Under the pieces are notes generated by a model. The model was given only the letters and a program-made list of their open reading frames with translations, had not been told where the DNA came from and made no database searches. 64,000 nt of DNA from an uncultured Collinsella sp. (GTDB lineage Bacteria; Actinomycetota; Coriobacteriia; Coriobacteriales; Coriobacteriaceae), in NCBI GenBank assembly GCA_958403395.1, contig CATXXF010000005.1:6174-70173 (forward strand), read 5' to 3'. Positions 43,257-51,555 of the stretch are shown one piece after another. Made by a program: the position numbers and the translations under genes. Numbering within the stretch: position 1 is the first letter of the stretch; each line of letters starts with the position of its first letter.

Positions 43257-44723
43257 TTATTCCACGCGCTCTGACAATCGATACTTGCGGTTGCGGCTCG
43301 TCGCCGGCGCCGTGGGCTCAAGCTCGCCTTGAGCAATGAGCGCGTTGACGCGCGACCTAACCTGGGAAATTGTAAGCCCCGTACGTTCTGCCAACTCACG
43401 CGTCCCCAGCTCGCCGTAGTGTTTGAGTGCCGTCACAATTAAGCCCCCGCCATGATCGACCGGCTCGATCTTTGAACGGTAAAGTACGACCTTGAACCGA
43501 TCGAACCCCGGGCAGAACAGAGGCTCGGCCAGACCATGCGCGCGCATGGCATCGATCATCATCGGGATGCCCGAGCCATTGCCCTCAGCCGGCGAACCTG
43601 CGCCATCCGGCAGCGGGACAATCGACATGAGTTTCACGAGCGTCGCGTTACGGCATCGGGAGCTGCCGTCAAACAAGTTCTCGCGAGTCTTTCCCCCGTA
43701 AAGGCCGCCAGGATTCGTCACCTCGACACGATCGTCAAAGACGTCGACGGCAATCGATTGTCCACAGAACCGATCCCCGTATTCTCGATGGATTACGGCG
43801 TTGGCGATTGCCTCGCGCAGAACCTCCTCGGGAATCTCCAGCGAGTCGACACGCGGGACGCCTTGGACGGTCGAGATGCGGCGCAGGTTTTTGGCAACAG
43901 CTGCGACGGCATCCGAAATCATCTCGCCTAGGGTGCCCTCGCAGACTGTGCGGTCCATAAACCTTAGTGGCCCCGCAGCTCCCTTTTGAGTTCCCATGTG
44001 GACAGCCACATCAATGAAGAGCATGGGATAGAACTGCTGAGGGTAAACGCCCGCGGCAAGGAGGCCGGCCTTGGTAACATTGCCCTGGAAGTCGAGGAAA
44101 TTCAGACGCTCCATCTTTGTCTTCTTGTCCGCCGCACCGCGCATCGCTCGAGGCGTCAACGAATAGGCACGCTCTATCGTGCGGTCGACCAGCGACTCGT
44201 CGAGATCGCCCGCACTCGTGCCGGGCACCGCATCGCGATCGCTAGGACTCGTCCGTTCATATGACGACAGTGCCAAAACCTCGGTCGACGAAAGCGGAAC
44301 ATCTTTGTCATCGATGCGTTTGTAGCTGCCACCTTGAGCGCCCCGCTCTATGACATAGCAAGGCTTGCTCGACGGGTCGAGCTCCTCAATCGTGATGACC
44401 AGAGCCACGGTGCCCTGGAGCCCCACGCGCTCAATGGTGTATTTGGGCGGATTGGCCAGCTTTCCGCGACCGCCGGCATCGCCCATGCCCGCCACGAATT
44501 GGTTGAGCACTTTCTCGGTCTCAAAGTTTGCAACTGGGACAAAACCCGCGCGCTCGCTCACTCCGAGTACGATGATGCCGCCGGCGGTGTTTGCGAAAGC
44601 GCTGACCGTTTCCCATACGTCGCGGGAAAGCGTCGTGGCGCTCTCCTTGACCTCGACGTTAAAATCGTCCGAGCCCATGCGCCTTAAAGGCTCGAGCAGA
44701 CCGGTCAGTTCGTTTTCGTTCAT
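43257..44723 (-). CDS. Schlafen/AlbA_2-type ATP-binding regulator with winged helix
   Basis: 488 residues. N-terminal AlbA_2 domain (NVEVKESATTLSRDVWETVSAFANTAGGIIVLGVSE), a middle GHKL-like HATPase_c_4 region (LREAIANAVIHREYGDRFCGQSIAVDVFDDRVEVTNPGGLYGG ... GNGSGIPMMIDAM) and a C-terminal winged helix (LGTRELAERTGLTISQVRSRVNALIAQGELE). Proteins of this layout are thought to be transcriptional regulators, often self-regulating. AAAGGAC before ATG fixes the start. Repeats upstream (44777-45023) are the likely operator. Confidence 0.85.
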   Translation of the reverse strand: MNENELTGLLEPLRRMGSDDFNVEVKESATTLSRDVWETVSAFANTAGGIIVLGVSERAGFVPVANFETEKVLNQFVAGMGDAGGRGKLANPPKYTIERVGLQGTVALVITIEELDPSSKPCYVIERGAQGGSYKRIDDKDVPLSSTEVLALSSYERTSPSDRDAVPGTSAGDLDESLVDRTIERAYSLTPRAMRGAADKKTKMERLNFLDFQGNVTKAGLLAAGVYPQQFYPMLFIDVAVHMGTQKGAAGPLRFMDRTVCEGTLGEMISDAVAAVAKNLRRISTVQGVPRVDSLEIPEEVLREAIANAVIHREYGDRFCGQSIAVDVFDDRVEVTNPGGLYGGKTRENLFDGSSRCRNATLVKLMSIVPLPDGAGSPAEGNGSGIPMMIDAMRAHGLAEPLFCPGFDRFKVVLYRSKIEPVDHGGGLIVTALKHYGELGTRELAERTGLTISQVRSRVNALIAQGELEPTAPATSRNRKYRLSERVE

Positions 44724-44776
44724 CTGCACGTCCTTTCGCTCGGTTCTGCGGAAAATGCCGCGAATAAATTTCCTTC

Positions 44777-45023
44777 GTCTCTCAGTTATCTCTCGTAATT
44801 ATCTCTTATCTTTCTGCCATCTCTCATATTAGAGATGAGTGAGAGACGAAAGATAAGATGTCTGCCATCTGTTTTATTTAAACATGTTTTTACTGGTAAA
44901 ACAATCTATATTGAGACAATACCATGGTTGCCTGTCTCTTTGCAGCATTGTTATCTCTCATATTTATCTCTCATCTTTCTGTTATCTCTCGTATTAGAGA
45001 CGAATGAGATATGAGAGATGTGT
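44777..45023. promoter_or_regulatory. two TATCTCTC repeat clusters upstream of the Schlafen-type gene
   Basis: Cluster A (44777-44864) and cluster B (44948-45023) each carry several TTATCTCTCRTA / CATCTCTCAT strings and the inverted form AGAGATRAG...GAGAGAC. They flank an AT-rich core (TTTTATTTAAACATG...). The region is far more AT-rich than its surroundings. No gene is seen in it. Confidence 0.65.
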
Positions 45024-45141
45024 GGGCGTCGGATGAGCGTGGATTTTGGACGGTCGGGAAATGTGGGTGGATATTTGGACGGTTTTTGGGCGTTTTGAGG
45101 CTGATTCCGTCCGAAAATCCACTCTCATTCGATAGGCGTCC
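45024..45141. repeat. 118-bp palindromic element (GTGGATTTT arms)
   Basis: Left arm GGGCGTCGGATGAGCGTGGA-TTTTGGACGG and an imperfect inverted right arm with CCGTCC-GAAAATCCACTCTCATTC. The middle is G/T-rich. A related string, CGGACGAGCGTGGATTTTTGG, occurs once at 55513. Confidence 0.6.
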
Positions 45142-45292
45142 AAGTTTCCACGCTCGCGCGGCGGTCACGCAGGGCCTATGACCAATCCGCCGGCATCGTC
45201 TTCAGTTCGCCGCAGAGCCGCGGCCCCATATGGGTATACTCTCGAGGATTCGACTCGATTCGCCCCCGCTGGGGCGCCAAAGGAGACTGCAT

Positions 45293-48200
45293 ATGCCCAC
45301 TACCTCAACCGACCCGCGCGCCGCTGCCGCCGCGCTGCTGGTGCCCGGCACTACCTGCCACGGCTTTGCCGTCGAGCGCTGCGAGACCGTGCCTGAGCTC
45401 GACTCGGACGCCTACGTGCTGCGCCACACTGCCTCGGGCGCTCGCCTGCTGTACCTGGCATGCGACGACGAGAACAAGGCCTTTGCCATTGGCTTTAAGA
45501 CGCCGCCGGCCGATTCCACCGGCGTGTTCCATATTCTTGAGCACTCGGTGCTGTGCGGATCGGCCAAGTTTCCCGTCAAGGAGCCGTTTGTCGACCTGAT
45601 CAAGAGCTCCATGCAGACGTTCCTCAACGCCATGACCTACCCCGACAAGACCATCTACCCCGTTGCCACCACCAACGAGCAGGATCTGTACAACCTGATG
45701 GACGTGTACCTGGACGCGGTGTTCAACCCGGCCATCTATACCAAGCCCACCATTTTTGAGCAGGAGGGCTGGCACTACGAACTGGACCTGCCGGAGGGCG
45801 ACGGCGACAGCAGCGCCGCGAGCCTGCACGAGGGCACGCTGCGTTATAACGGCGTGGTGTTCAACGAGATGAAGGGCGCGCTGTCCGACCCCATGAGTGT
45901 GCTGGACGATGCCGTCAACGCCGCGCTCTATCCCGACACCGCCTATGCACACGAGAGCGGTGGCGACCCGCGCGCGATTCCCGCGCTCACCTACGAGCAG
46001 TTCCTGGACACGCACGCGCGCCACTACAATCCTTCCAACTCCTATATCACGCTCTACGGCGACCTGGACGTGGACCGCGCGCTGGCCTTTTTGGACGAGC
46101 GCTATCTGTCGCAGCCGAGTGCCGCGAGCCGCCGCATGGACGCAGCCGTTGCCGCCGGCGAGGACCCGTCCGCGCTGGCACCCAATCCGCTGGACGTGCA
46201 GGAGCCTGTGACCTGCGAGTACAAGCGCGTCGAGATGGCCACTACACCCGAGAACGCCCTGGTAGGCCTGGGCCTGGTGCTGGGCAGCGCGCTCGACCGC
46301 AAACGCACGATCGCGGCGGATATCCTGTTTGAGGCACTGCTGGGCTCCAACGAAGCGCCGGTTAAGAAGGCCATTCTGGCCGCTGGCCTGGGCGGCAACG
46401 TGGTGAGCTACACCGCGGCCGAGAGTCTGCAGCCCTACGAGCTCATCATGCTGCAAAACGCGCAGCCCGGCGTGGCGCGCGAGCTGCGCCGCGTGTTCCA
46501 GGACGCCTGCCGCGACCTGTGCGAGCACGGCGTTCCGCGCGAGCGCCTGGAGGCTATCATCAGCAGCAACGGGTACGACCTGCGCCAGCGCGACTACGGT
46601 ATCGCCGACGGCGTGGCCATTGCGTGCGACGCGCTGAGCACGTGGCTCTACGATGACGACGCCGCGACGCTGGCGCTCAAGTACGGCCCGGTGTACGAGG
46701 AGCTGCGTAGCGAGCTGGACGGCAGCTATTTTGAGGACCTGCTGCGCGAGCTGGTGCTGCAGAACAATCACATGGCACTGGTCGAGCTGGTGCCGGTGGA
46801 CGCCGCCGAGGGTTCGGAGGGTGCCGAGGCCGCCGAGCTGGCAGCCAAGTGCGATGCCATGACTGATGCCGAGCTGGCCGACATGGTCGAGCGCACGGCC
46901 GCGCTGCGTGCCGCACAGGAGGCGGAAGACACGCCCGAGGCCAAGGCCACGCTGCCGCGCCTGCGCGTGTCCGACATTGGCGAGGCGCGCCCCGAGCCGC
47001 CGCTGGTCGTAGACACGACCGCGCCCATTCCCTGCCTGCGCCACGGCATCCCCACCAACCGTTTGGCCTACGCCATGCAGTATTTCGACCTGAGCTGCGT
47101 CGCGTTTGAGGATCTGCCCTATGTGACGCTGCTCTGCCGCCTGCTCAAGCAGCTGCCCACACGCGAGCATTCGGCCGAGGAGCTCGACAACTTGCTCGCC
47201 GGCAAGCTGGGCTTTTTGAGCTTTACGACCGAGGTCATAACCCAGCCCGACGTGGACGGCGTGCGCCCCTATCTGCTGGTGAGCGCCGGAGCCCTGTCCG
47301 AGAAGATCGATGCGCTGGCGAGCCTGCCGCGCGAGGTGTGGTCGAGCACGCTTTTGGCAGACGCCGACGCCGACCGCGTGCGAGACGTGCTCACGCAGAT
47401 TCGCATTGGGCTTGAGCAGGGCTTTATCAACAACGGCCACTCGGCGGCGCTCGGTCGCGCGATGAGCTACAGCTCGCCTTCGGCCGTGGTGCGTGAGCAG
47501 CTCTCGGGCGTAGACTTCTACCTGTTCCTGCGCGATTTGCTCGAGCACTTTGACGAGCGCGTGGACGGGCTGCGTACCAAGCTTGCCGAGCTGGCGGAGC
47601 GCATCTTTGTGGCCGATGGCTGCATGGCGAGCTTTACCGGCAGCGACGAGGACTTTGACGCGTACTGGGATGCCGCGGGCGACCTGGGGCTGGATGCGGG
47701 CGATGGTGCCGGCCGCGACGCGCTCGCGGTGCCGGCGCCGTGCGACCGCCACGAGGCTTTCGTGATCCCCAGCGACATCTGCTTTGCCGCGCGTGCGTGC
47801 GATCCGCGTCGCCTGGGCATTGACGTGACAGGCGCTTGGGCCGTGGCTGCCAACGCGCTCTCCTACGATTACCTGTGGAACGAGATTCGCGTGAAGGGCG
47901 GTGCGTACGGCTGCGGATTCCGCGCAGCCGGCGAGCGCCAGACGGCGTTCTACACCTACCGCGACCCGGCGATCGATCCTTCGATTGAGCGCGTGGAGCG
48001 CGCGGGCGCATGGCTTGGCAGCTTTGAGCCCGACGAGGCCGCCTTTGAGGGCTTTATTGTGAGCTGCGTGAGCGGCATGGACGCGCCGGTGAAGCCGTAC
48101 GCGCTCACCAAGCGCCGCAACACGACCTACCTGGCCGGGCTCGATCCGCATGCGCGCGAGGAGCGTCGCGCCCAGATGCTCGCCGCCACGCCCGGTGAGC

Positions 48201-48322
48201 TGCGCTCGCTCGGCGCCGACGTGACGCGCATCGCAGCCGAGTCGCCCACCTGCGTCTTTGGCGGCCGAGACGTCATCGCCAAGAGCAACGCCGGCCTTAA
48301 CGTCATCGACCTGCTGGGCTAA
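45293..48322 (+). CDS. M16C family peptidase (presequence-protease type)
   Basis: 1009 residues. Inverted zinc motif HILEH (80-84) with the distal glutamate region VFNEMKGALSDPMSVLDDAV. The remaining length holds the four-domain clamshell of PreP-like peptidases, which degrade unstructured peptides, with the hallmark RVKGGAYGCGF near the C-terminus. There is no signal peptide. AAAGGAGACTGC before ATG fixes the start. It is monocistronic. Confidence 0.93.
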   Translation: MPTTSTDPRAAAAALLVPGTTCHGFAVERCETVPELDSDAYVLRHTASGARLLYLACDDENKAFAIGFKTPPADSTGVFHILEHSVLCGSAKFPVKEPFVDLIKSSMQTFLNAMTYPDKTIYPVATTNEQDLYNLMDVYLDAVFNPAIYTKPTIFEQEGWHYELDLPEGDGDSSAASLHEGTLRYNGVVFNEMKGALSDPMSVLDDAVNAALYPDTAYAHESGGDPRAIPALTYEQFLDTHARHYNPSNSYITLYGDLDVDRALAFLDERYLSQPSAASRRMDAAVAAGEDPSALAPNPLDVQEPVTCEYKRVEMATTPENALVGLGLVLGSALDRKRTIAADILFEALLGSNEAPVKKAILAAGLGGNVVSYTAAESLQPYELIMLQNAQPGVARELRRVFQDACRDLCEHGVPRERLEAIISSNGYDLRQRDYGIADGVAIACDALSTWLYDDDAATLALKYGPVYEELRSELDGSYFEDLLRELVLQNNHMALVELVPVDAAEGSEGAEAAELAAKCDAMTDAELADMVERTAALRAAQEAEDTPEAKATLPRLRVSDIGEARPEPPLVVDTTAPIPCLRHGIPTNRLAYAMQYFDLSCVAFEDLPYVTLLCRLLKQLPTREHSAEELDNLLAGKLGFLSFTTEVITQPDVDGVRPYLLVSAGALSEKIDALASLPREVWSSTLLADADADRVRDVLTQIRIGLEQGFINNGHSAALGRAMSYSSPSAVVREQLSGVDFYLFLRDLLEHFDERVDGLRTKLAELAERIFVADGCMASFTGSDEDFDAYWDAAGDLGLDAGDGAGRDALAVPAPCDRHEAFVIPSDICFAARACDPRRLGIDVTGAWAVAANALSYDYLWNEIRVKGGAYGCGFRAAGERQTAFYTYRDPAIDPSIERVERAGAWLGSFEPDEAAFEGFIVSCVSGMDAPVKPYALTKRRNTTYLAGLDPHAREERRAQMLAATPGELRSLGADVTRIAAESPTCVFGGRDVIAKSNAGLNVIDLLG

Positions 48323-48326
48323 CGCA

Positions 48327-48367
48327 CAAAGGTAGATTTTTGGGACATGCCCGGAAATCTACCTTTT
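48327..48367. terminator. hairpin after the M16 gene (GTAGATTTTTGG type)
   Basis: AAAGGTAGATTT pairs with AAATCTACCTTT and GGGACATGCCC forms the centre; TTTTT closes it. Very like the element at 50339 read on the other strand. Confidence 0.7.
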
Positions 48368-48401
48368 TCTGCGGCTTGGGCGAGGCGGCGCAGCCCACCG
48401 C

Positions 48402-48555
48402 GGCGGTTTGTCTCAATCTGTAACATCTAGACGGCTATATCGGCTCCAGATGTTACAGATCGAGACGTTCCCGAACGGCACCAGCTCTTTGTCTCAATCT
48501 GTAACATCTAAGTTCAATTTTGCCGAGTTACTGTTACAGATCGAGACAAACCGCC
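48402..48555. repeat. composite palindrome with two 57-bp GTCTCAATCTGTAACATCT hairpins
   Basis: Two 57-bp units (48410-48466, 48491-48547) each begin GTCTCAATCTGTAACATCT and end with its imperfect inverse TGTTACAGATCGAGAC. GGCGGTTT on the far left and AAACCGCC on the far right pair with each other, so the pair sits inside a larger palindrome. Confidence 0.75.
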
Positions 48556-48580
48556 GCAGACGCCCATCACAGCACAGACC

Positions 48581-48615
48581 ACCACGAAGGTGCATGTATC
48601 CCCTTCGTGGTTGTT
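48581..48615 (+). terminator. possible intrinsic terminator
   Basis: ACCACGAAGG/CCTTCGTGGT stem with an 11-base loop, followed by TGTTTTGCTGTTT. Confidence 0.5.
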
Positions 48616-48625
48616 TTGCTGTTTG

Positions 48626-48670
48626 CCCAGATAAAACCTGCCAAAATAAACCTGTCCCTTTTTGGCAGGT
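48626..48670 (+). repeat. 45-bp hairpin repeat, copy 1 (ACCTGCCAAAA type)
   Basis: CAGATAAAACCT-GCCAAAA, loop TAAACCTGTCCC, then TTTTGGC-AGGT. It ends 18 bases before the 5-FCL start codon. Near-identical copies on the minus strand are at 56540 and 58674. Confidence 0.8.
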
Positions 48671-48688
48671 TTGGGAGAGAGGGCCGGG

Positions 48689-49285
48689 ATGGACAAGGCT
48701 GAGTTGCGGCGGGCGGTGATTGCTCGGCGCGATGCTCTTGATTTGGACTTGCGGGCAGCGAAGTCTGCCGTTATCTGCGCGCGGCTTGTTGAGCTGTTGG
48801 ATCGCTTGGATGCCGCGGCGCCGCACACCGTTGCCATCTATGCCGCGATGGGCTCCGAAGTTGACCCAGCCGCGTTTGCCGCTGCGGCCGCCAAACGCGG
48901 CTGGCGCGTGGCCTATCCGTGCATGCTCTCGGCAATTGATGCCGCAGCTTGTGGCCAGCGCATGTGCATGCGGGCAGTTGCCGCCGACGATGCGTCCGCG
49001 GCTCCGTTTATCGCCCACCCCACACGGGCTTTCGCGGCCATAAACATCGACAGCGGCCGCTTCCCTATCGTGCCTGCCGAAGCTCTCGACATGATCGTCG
49101 TGCCGCTCGTAGCATTCGACCGCGCCGGCACACGCCTAGGCTACGGCGGCGGCTGCTATGACCGCTACCTGCCCATGCTCTCGCCCGTATGTCAAATCGT
49201 CGGCATCGCCTTTGACGAACAGCGCGTCGGCCACGTTCCCACCGACGCCCACGACCTGCCGCTGCCCCACATCGTCAGCGCCTAA
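48689..49285 (+). CDS. 5-formyltetrahydrofolate cyclo-ligase
   Basis: 198 residues. N-terminal KAELRRAVIARRDAL (basic motif), VAIYAAMGSEVDP, and the family signature VPLVAFDRAGTRLGYGGGCYDRYLP. It converts 5-formyl-THF to 5,10-methenyl-THF with ATP. It has a GGGAGAGAGGG ribosome-binding site directly after the hairpin repeat. Confidence 0.92.
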   Translation: MDKAELRRAVIARRDALDLDLRAAKSAVICARLVELLDRLDAAAPHTVAIYAAMGSEVDPAAFAAAAAKRGWRVAYPCMLSAIDAAACGQRMCMRAVAADDASAAPFIAHPTRAFAAINIDSGRFPIVPAEALDMIVVPLVAFDRAGTRLGYGGGCYDRYLPMLSPVCQIVGIAFDEQRVGHVPTDAHDLPLPHIVSA

Positions 49286-49308
49286 CGGCTGGCGCACCTC
49301 CCGACGGC

Positions 49309-50235
49309 CTAGTGCTCCTCGCCGGCGCGGGCCAGGTCGTAGGGCGTGGTCTGGTAGACGTAGTAGTTGAGCCAGTTGGTGTAGAGCAACTGAGCCTGGC
49401 TGCGCCAGACGTTGCGCGGCTCGGCCGTGGGGTCGTCATTCGGGAAGTAATGCGCCGGAACCTGGGGGTTGAGTCCGCGCTTCACGTCGCGCTCGTACTC
49501 CAGGCGCAACGTGTCGGTATCGTACTCGGGATGGCCAAAGACAAAGAAGCGACGGCTGTCGGTCGACTTGACGATGTACAGGCCCACCTCGTCGGACACG
49601 GCCACGACCTCAAGCTGCGGCTCGGCCTCTACGTCCTCGCGGCGCACATCGGTGTTGCGCGAATGCACGGCATAGAAACGGTCGTCAAAGCCGCGAACCA
49701 GCGGGCTTTGCGGCTTCACCAGATAATGCTCGAACACGCCGCTCGCCTTTGTCGGCAGGTCGTGCTTCTGGATACCGTAATGATGGTACAGGCCGGCCTG
49801 TGCGCCCCAACAAATGTGCAGCGTAGAGTGCACGTGCGTGGTGGACCAATCCATAATCTGGCAGAGCTCGGGCCAGTAGTCGACCTCCTCGAACGGCATC
49901 TGTTCCACCGGCGCGCCCGTGATGATCAGGCCGTCGTAGTGGATGTCGCGGATGTCGTCGAACGTGCGGTAGAACGTCTCCAGGTGGCCAGCGCTCACGT
50001 GCGTGGCCTCGTGCGTCTTGGTGCGCAGCAGGTCCACCTCCACCTGTAGCGGCGTGTTGGAGAGCTTGCGCATGATCTGCGTCTCGGTGGCGATCTTGGT
50101 GGGCATGAGGTTGAGGATGAGCACGCGCAGCGGACGGATGTCCTGGTGCAGCGCGCGGTACTCGGTCATGACAAAGATGTTCTCGCTCTCGAGCTGCGCG
50201 GCGGCAGGGAGGGCGTCGGGAATGCGAATGGGCAT
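49309..50235 (-). CDS. metAA: homoserine O-acetyltransferase, MetA type
   Basis: 308 residues of the MetA family: [46 protein letters not shown] with the nucleophile Cys142, and [12 protein letters not shown]. Residue 111 in [10 protein letters not shown] is Glu; in characterised MetA enzymes Glu111 goes with acetyl-CoA and Gly111 with succinyl-CoA. So this one is expected to make O-acetylhomoserine for methionine synthesis. Confidence 0.93.
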   Translation of the reverse strand: MPIRIPDALPAAAQLESENIFVMTEYRALHQDIRPLRVLILNLMPTKIATETQIMRKLSNTPLQVEVDLLRTKTHEATHVSAGHLETFYRTFDDIRDIHYDGLIITGAPVEQMPFEEVDYWPELCQIMDWSTTHVHSTLHICWGAQAGLYHHYGIQKHDLPTKASGVFEHYLVKPQSPLVRGFDDRFYAVHSRNTDVRREDVEAEPQLEVVAVSDEVGLYIVKSTDSRRFFVFGHPEYDTDTLRLEYERDVKRGLNPQVPAHYFPNDDPTAEPRNVWRSQAQLLYTNWLNYYVYQTTPYDLARAGEEH

Positions 50236-50338
50236 GGATGCTCCTTACGAGTCAGTTGCAGCTATGGTACAACGAGCAGCCCTATCCGCGCGAGCACATC
50301 GCCCAGCGATGCCGTCAGCGGCCCAAATCACTCCAAAA

Positions 50339-50369
50339 GTAGAGATTAAGGCATGTGCCAAAAATCTAC
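50339..50369. repeat. GTAGATTTTTGG-type hairpin, second copy
   Basis: GTAGAGATT-AAGGCATGTGCC-AAAAATCTAC. On the minus strand it reads GTAGATTTTTGGCACATGCC, close to the hairpin at 48327. It lies between the divergent metA and dehydrogenase genes. Confidence 0.6.
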
Positions 50370-50446
50370 AGCGCTTTAGTCTAGCAAAGTGACGGCAGGA
50401 CGCTACAATGGTTCGACGCGAAAAACTCGGCCGGAAGGATACTCAT

Positions 50447-51424
50447 ATGTACCAGACGCGTAAGATCGGTGTGGTCGGCCAGGGCCACGTAGGAGCACAT
50501 GTCGCCAACAGCCTGCTCATGCAGGGCATTGCCGATGAGCTGTACCTGTGCGATATCAACGAGGCCAAGGTGACGTCCGAGGTCCAGGACCTGCGCGACT
50601 CCCTTTCGTTTGTCCCGTACAACACCAAGATCGTCAACTGCTACGACCACTACGAGGAGCTTGCCTGCTGCGACGTCATCGTCAACGCCGCCGGCAAGGT
50701 CGCGCTGGCCGCCGGCAACCGCGACGGCGAGCTGTTCTTTACCACCGACGCCGCCCGCACCTTTGCCAAGCGCATCGTCGACGCCGGCTTTGACGGCATC
50801 TTCGTGAGCATCTCCAACCCCTGCGACGTCGTGTGCACCGAGCTGTGGCACCTGACCGGCTACGATCCCAAGAAGATCATCGGCTCGGGCTGCGGCCTGG
50901 ACTCCGCCCGCCTGCGCACCGAGATCTCCAAGAAGGTCGGCGTGAGCCCCAAGTCCATCGACGCCTACATGATCGGCGAGCACGGCTTTAGCCAGCTTGC
51001 CGCCTTTAAGGCCGCAACCATCGCCGGCAAGAGCCTCAACGAACTTCAAGCCGAGAACCCCGACAAGTATGCCTTCGACCACATGGAGGTCGAGGAGCTC
51101 GCACGCAAGGGCGGCTACGTAACCTACCAGGGCAAGCAGTGCACCGAGTATGCTGTTGCCAACTCCGCCGCGCGCGTCTGCGCCGCCGTGCTGCACAACG
51201 AGCACGCCGTGCTTTCGGCCTCTACGCTCATGACCGGCCAGTATGGCGAGGAGGGCATCTTCACCTCCCTGCCGTGCGTGATCGGCGCCGAGGGCGTCGA
51301 GGAGGTCTACACGCTCGACCTGTCCGAGCACGAGCTCGAGGGCTTCCACAAGAGCTGCCAGCACATCCGCGACAACATCGCACAGCTCGACTGGTGGGAC
51401 GCCGAGGCTTACGACGCGAAGTAG
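50447..51424 (+). CDS. L-lactate dehydrogenase-type 2-hydroxyacid dehydrogenase
   Basis: 325 residues of the lactate/malate dehydrogenase family: NAD site RKIGVVGQGHVGAHVANSL, Asp36 for NAD binding, SISNPCDVV, GSGCGLDSARLRTEIS with Asp152 and Arg155, and catalytic His179 in MIGEHGFSQ. The mobile loop reads AAGKVALAAGNRDGEL, different from classical LDH (GANQKPGETR), so L-2-hydroxyisocaproate-type or another L-2-hydroxyacid is possible. GGAAGGA precedes the ATG and TACAAT lies about 40 bases upstream. Confidence 0.85.
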   Translation: MYQTRKIGVVGQGHVGAHVANSLLMQGIADELYLCDINEAKVTSEVQDLRDSLSFVPYNTKIVNCYDHYEELACCDVIVNAAGKVALAAGNRDGELFFTTDAARTFAKRIVDAGFDGIFVSISNPCDVVCTELWHLTGYDPKKIIGSGCGLDSARLRTEISKKVGVSPKSIDAYMIGEHGFSQLAAFKAATIAGKSLNELQAENPDKYAFDHMEVEELARKGGYVTYQGKQCTEYAVANSAARVCAAVLHNEHAVLSASTLMTGQYGEEGIFTSLPCVIGAEGVEEVYTLDLSEHELEGFHKSCQHIRDNIAQLDWWDAEAYDAK

Positions 51425-51465
51425 GCCGCCGGCCGCCGCAACCTTGCGAATCTAAGCGCGATACT

Positions 51466-51506
51466 AAGCGGGCCGCGCCGGAAATCCCCGGCACGGCCCG
51501 CTTTTT
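51466..51506 (+). terminator. intrinsic terminator of the dehydrogenase gene
   Basis: AAGCGGGCC-GCGCCGG pairs with CCCCGGCAC-GGCCCGC; TTTTT follows. Confidence 0.88.
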
Positions 51507-51555
51507 GACTCACACGGCACGCTTGCGAATCGAAGGTGAATGCTTTTCCCGTTAC

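Noticed and set aside
45305..48151. Open frame of about 950 codons on the minus strand
   Set aside because: Antisense of the M16 peptidase, rich in Arg/His/Gln, no recognisable domain or ribosome-binding site.
48402..48555. CRISPR or att site from the repeated GTCTCAATCTG
   Set aside because: Only two units, palindromic, no integrase or cas gene.
50447..51424. Malate dehydrogenase
   Set aside because: The substrate-loop region lacks the arginine pattern of malate dehydrogenases; a lactate/2-hydroxyacid assignment fits better.
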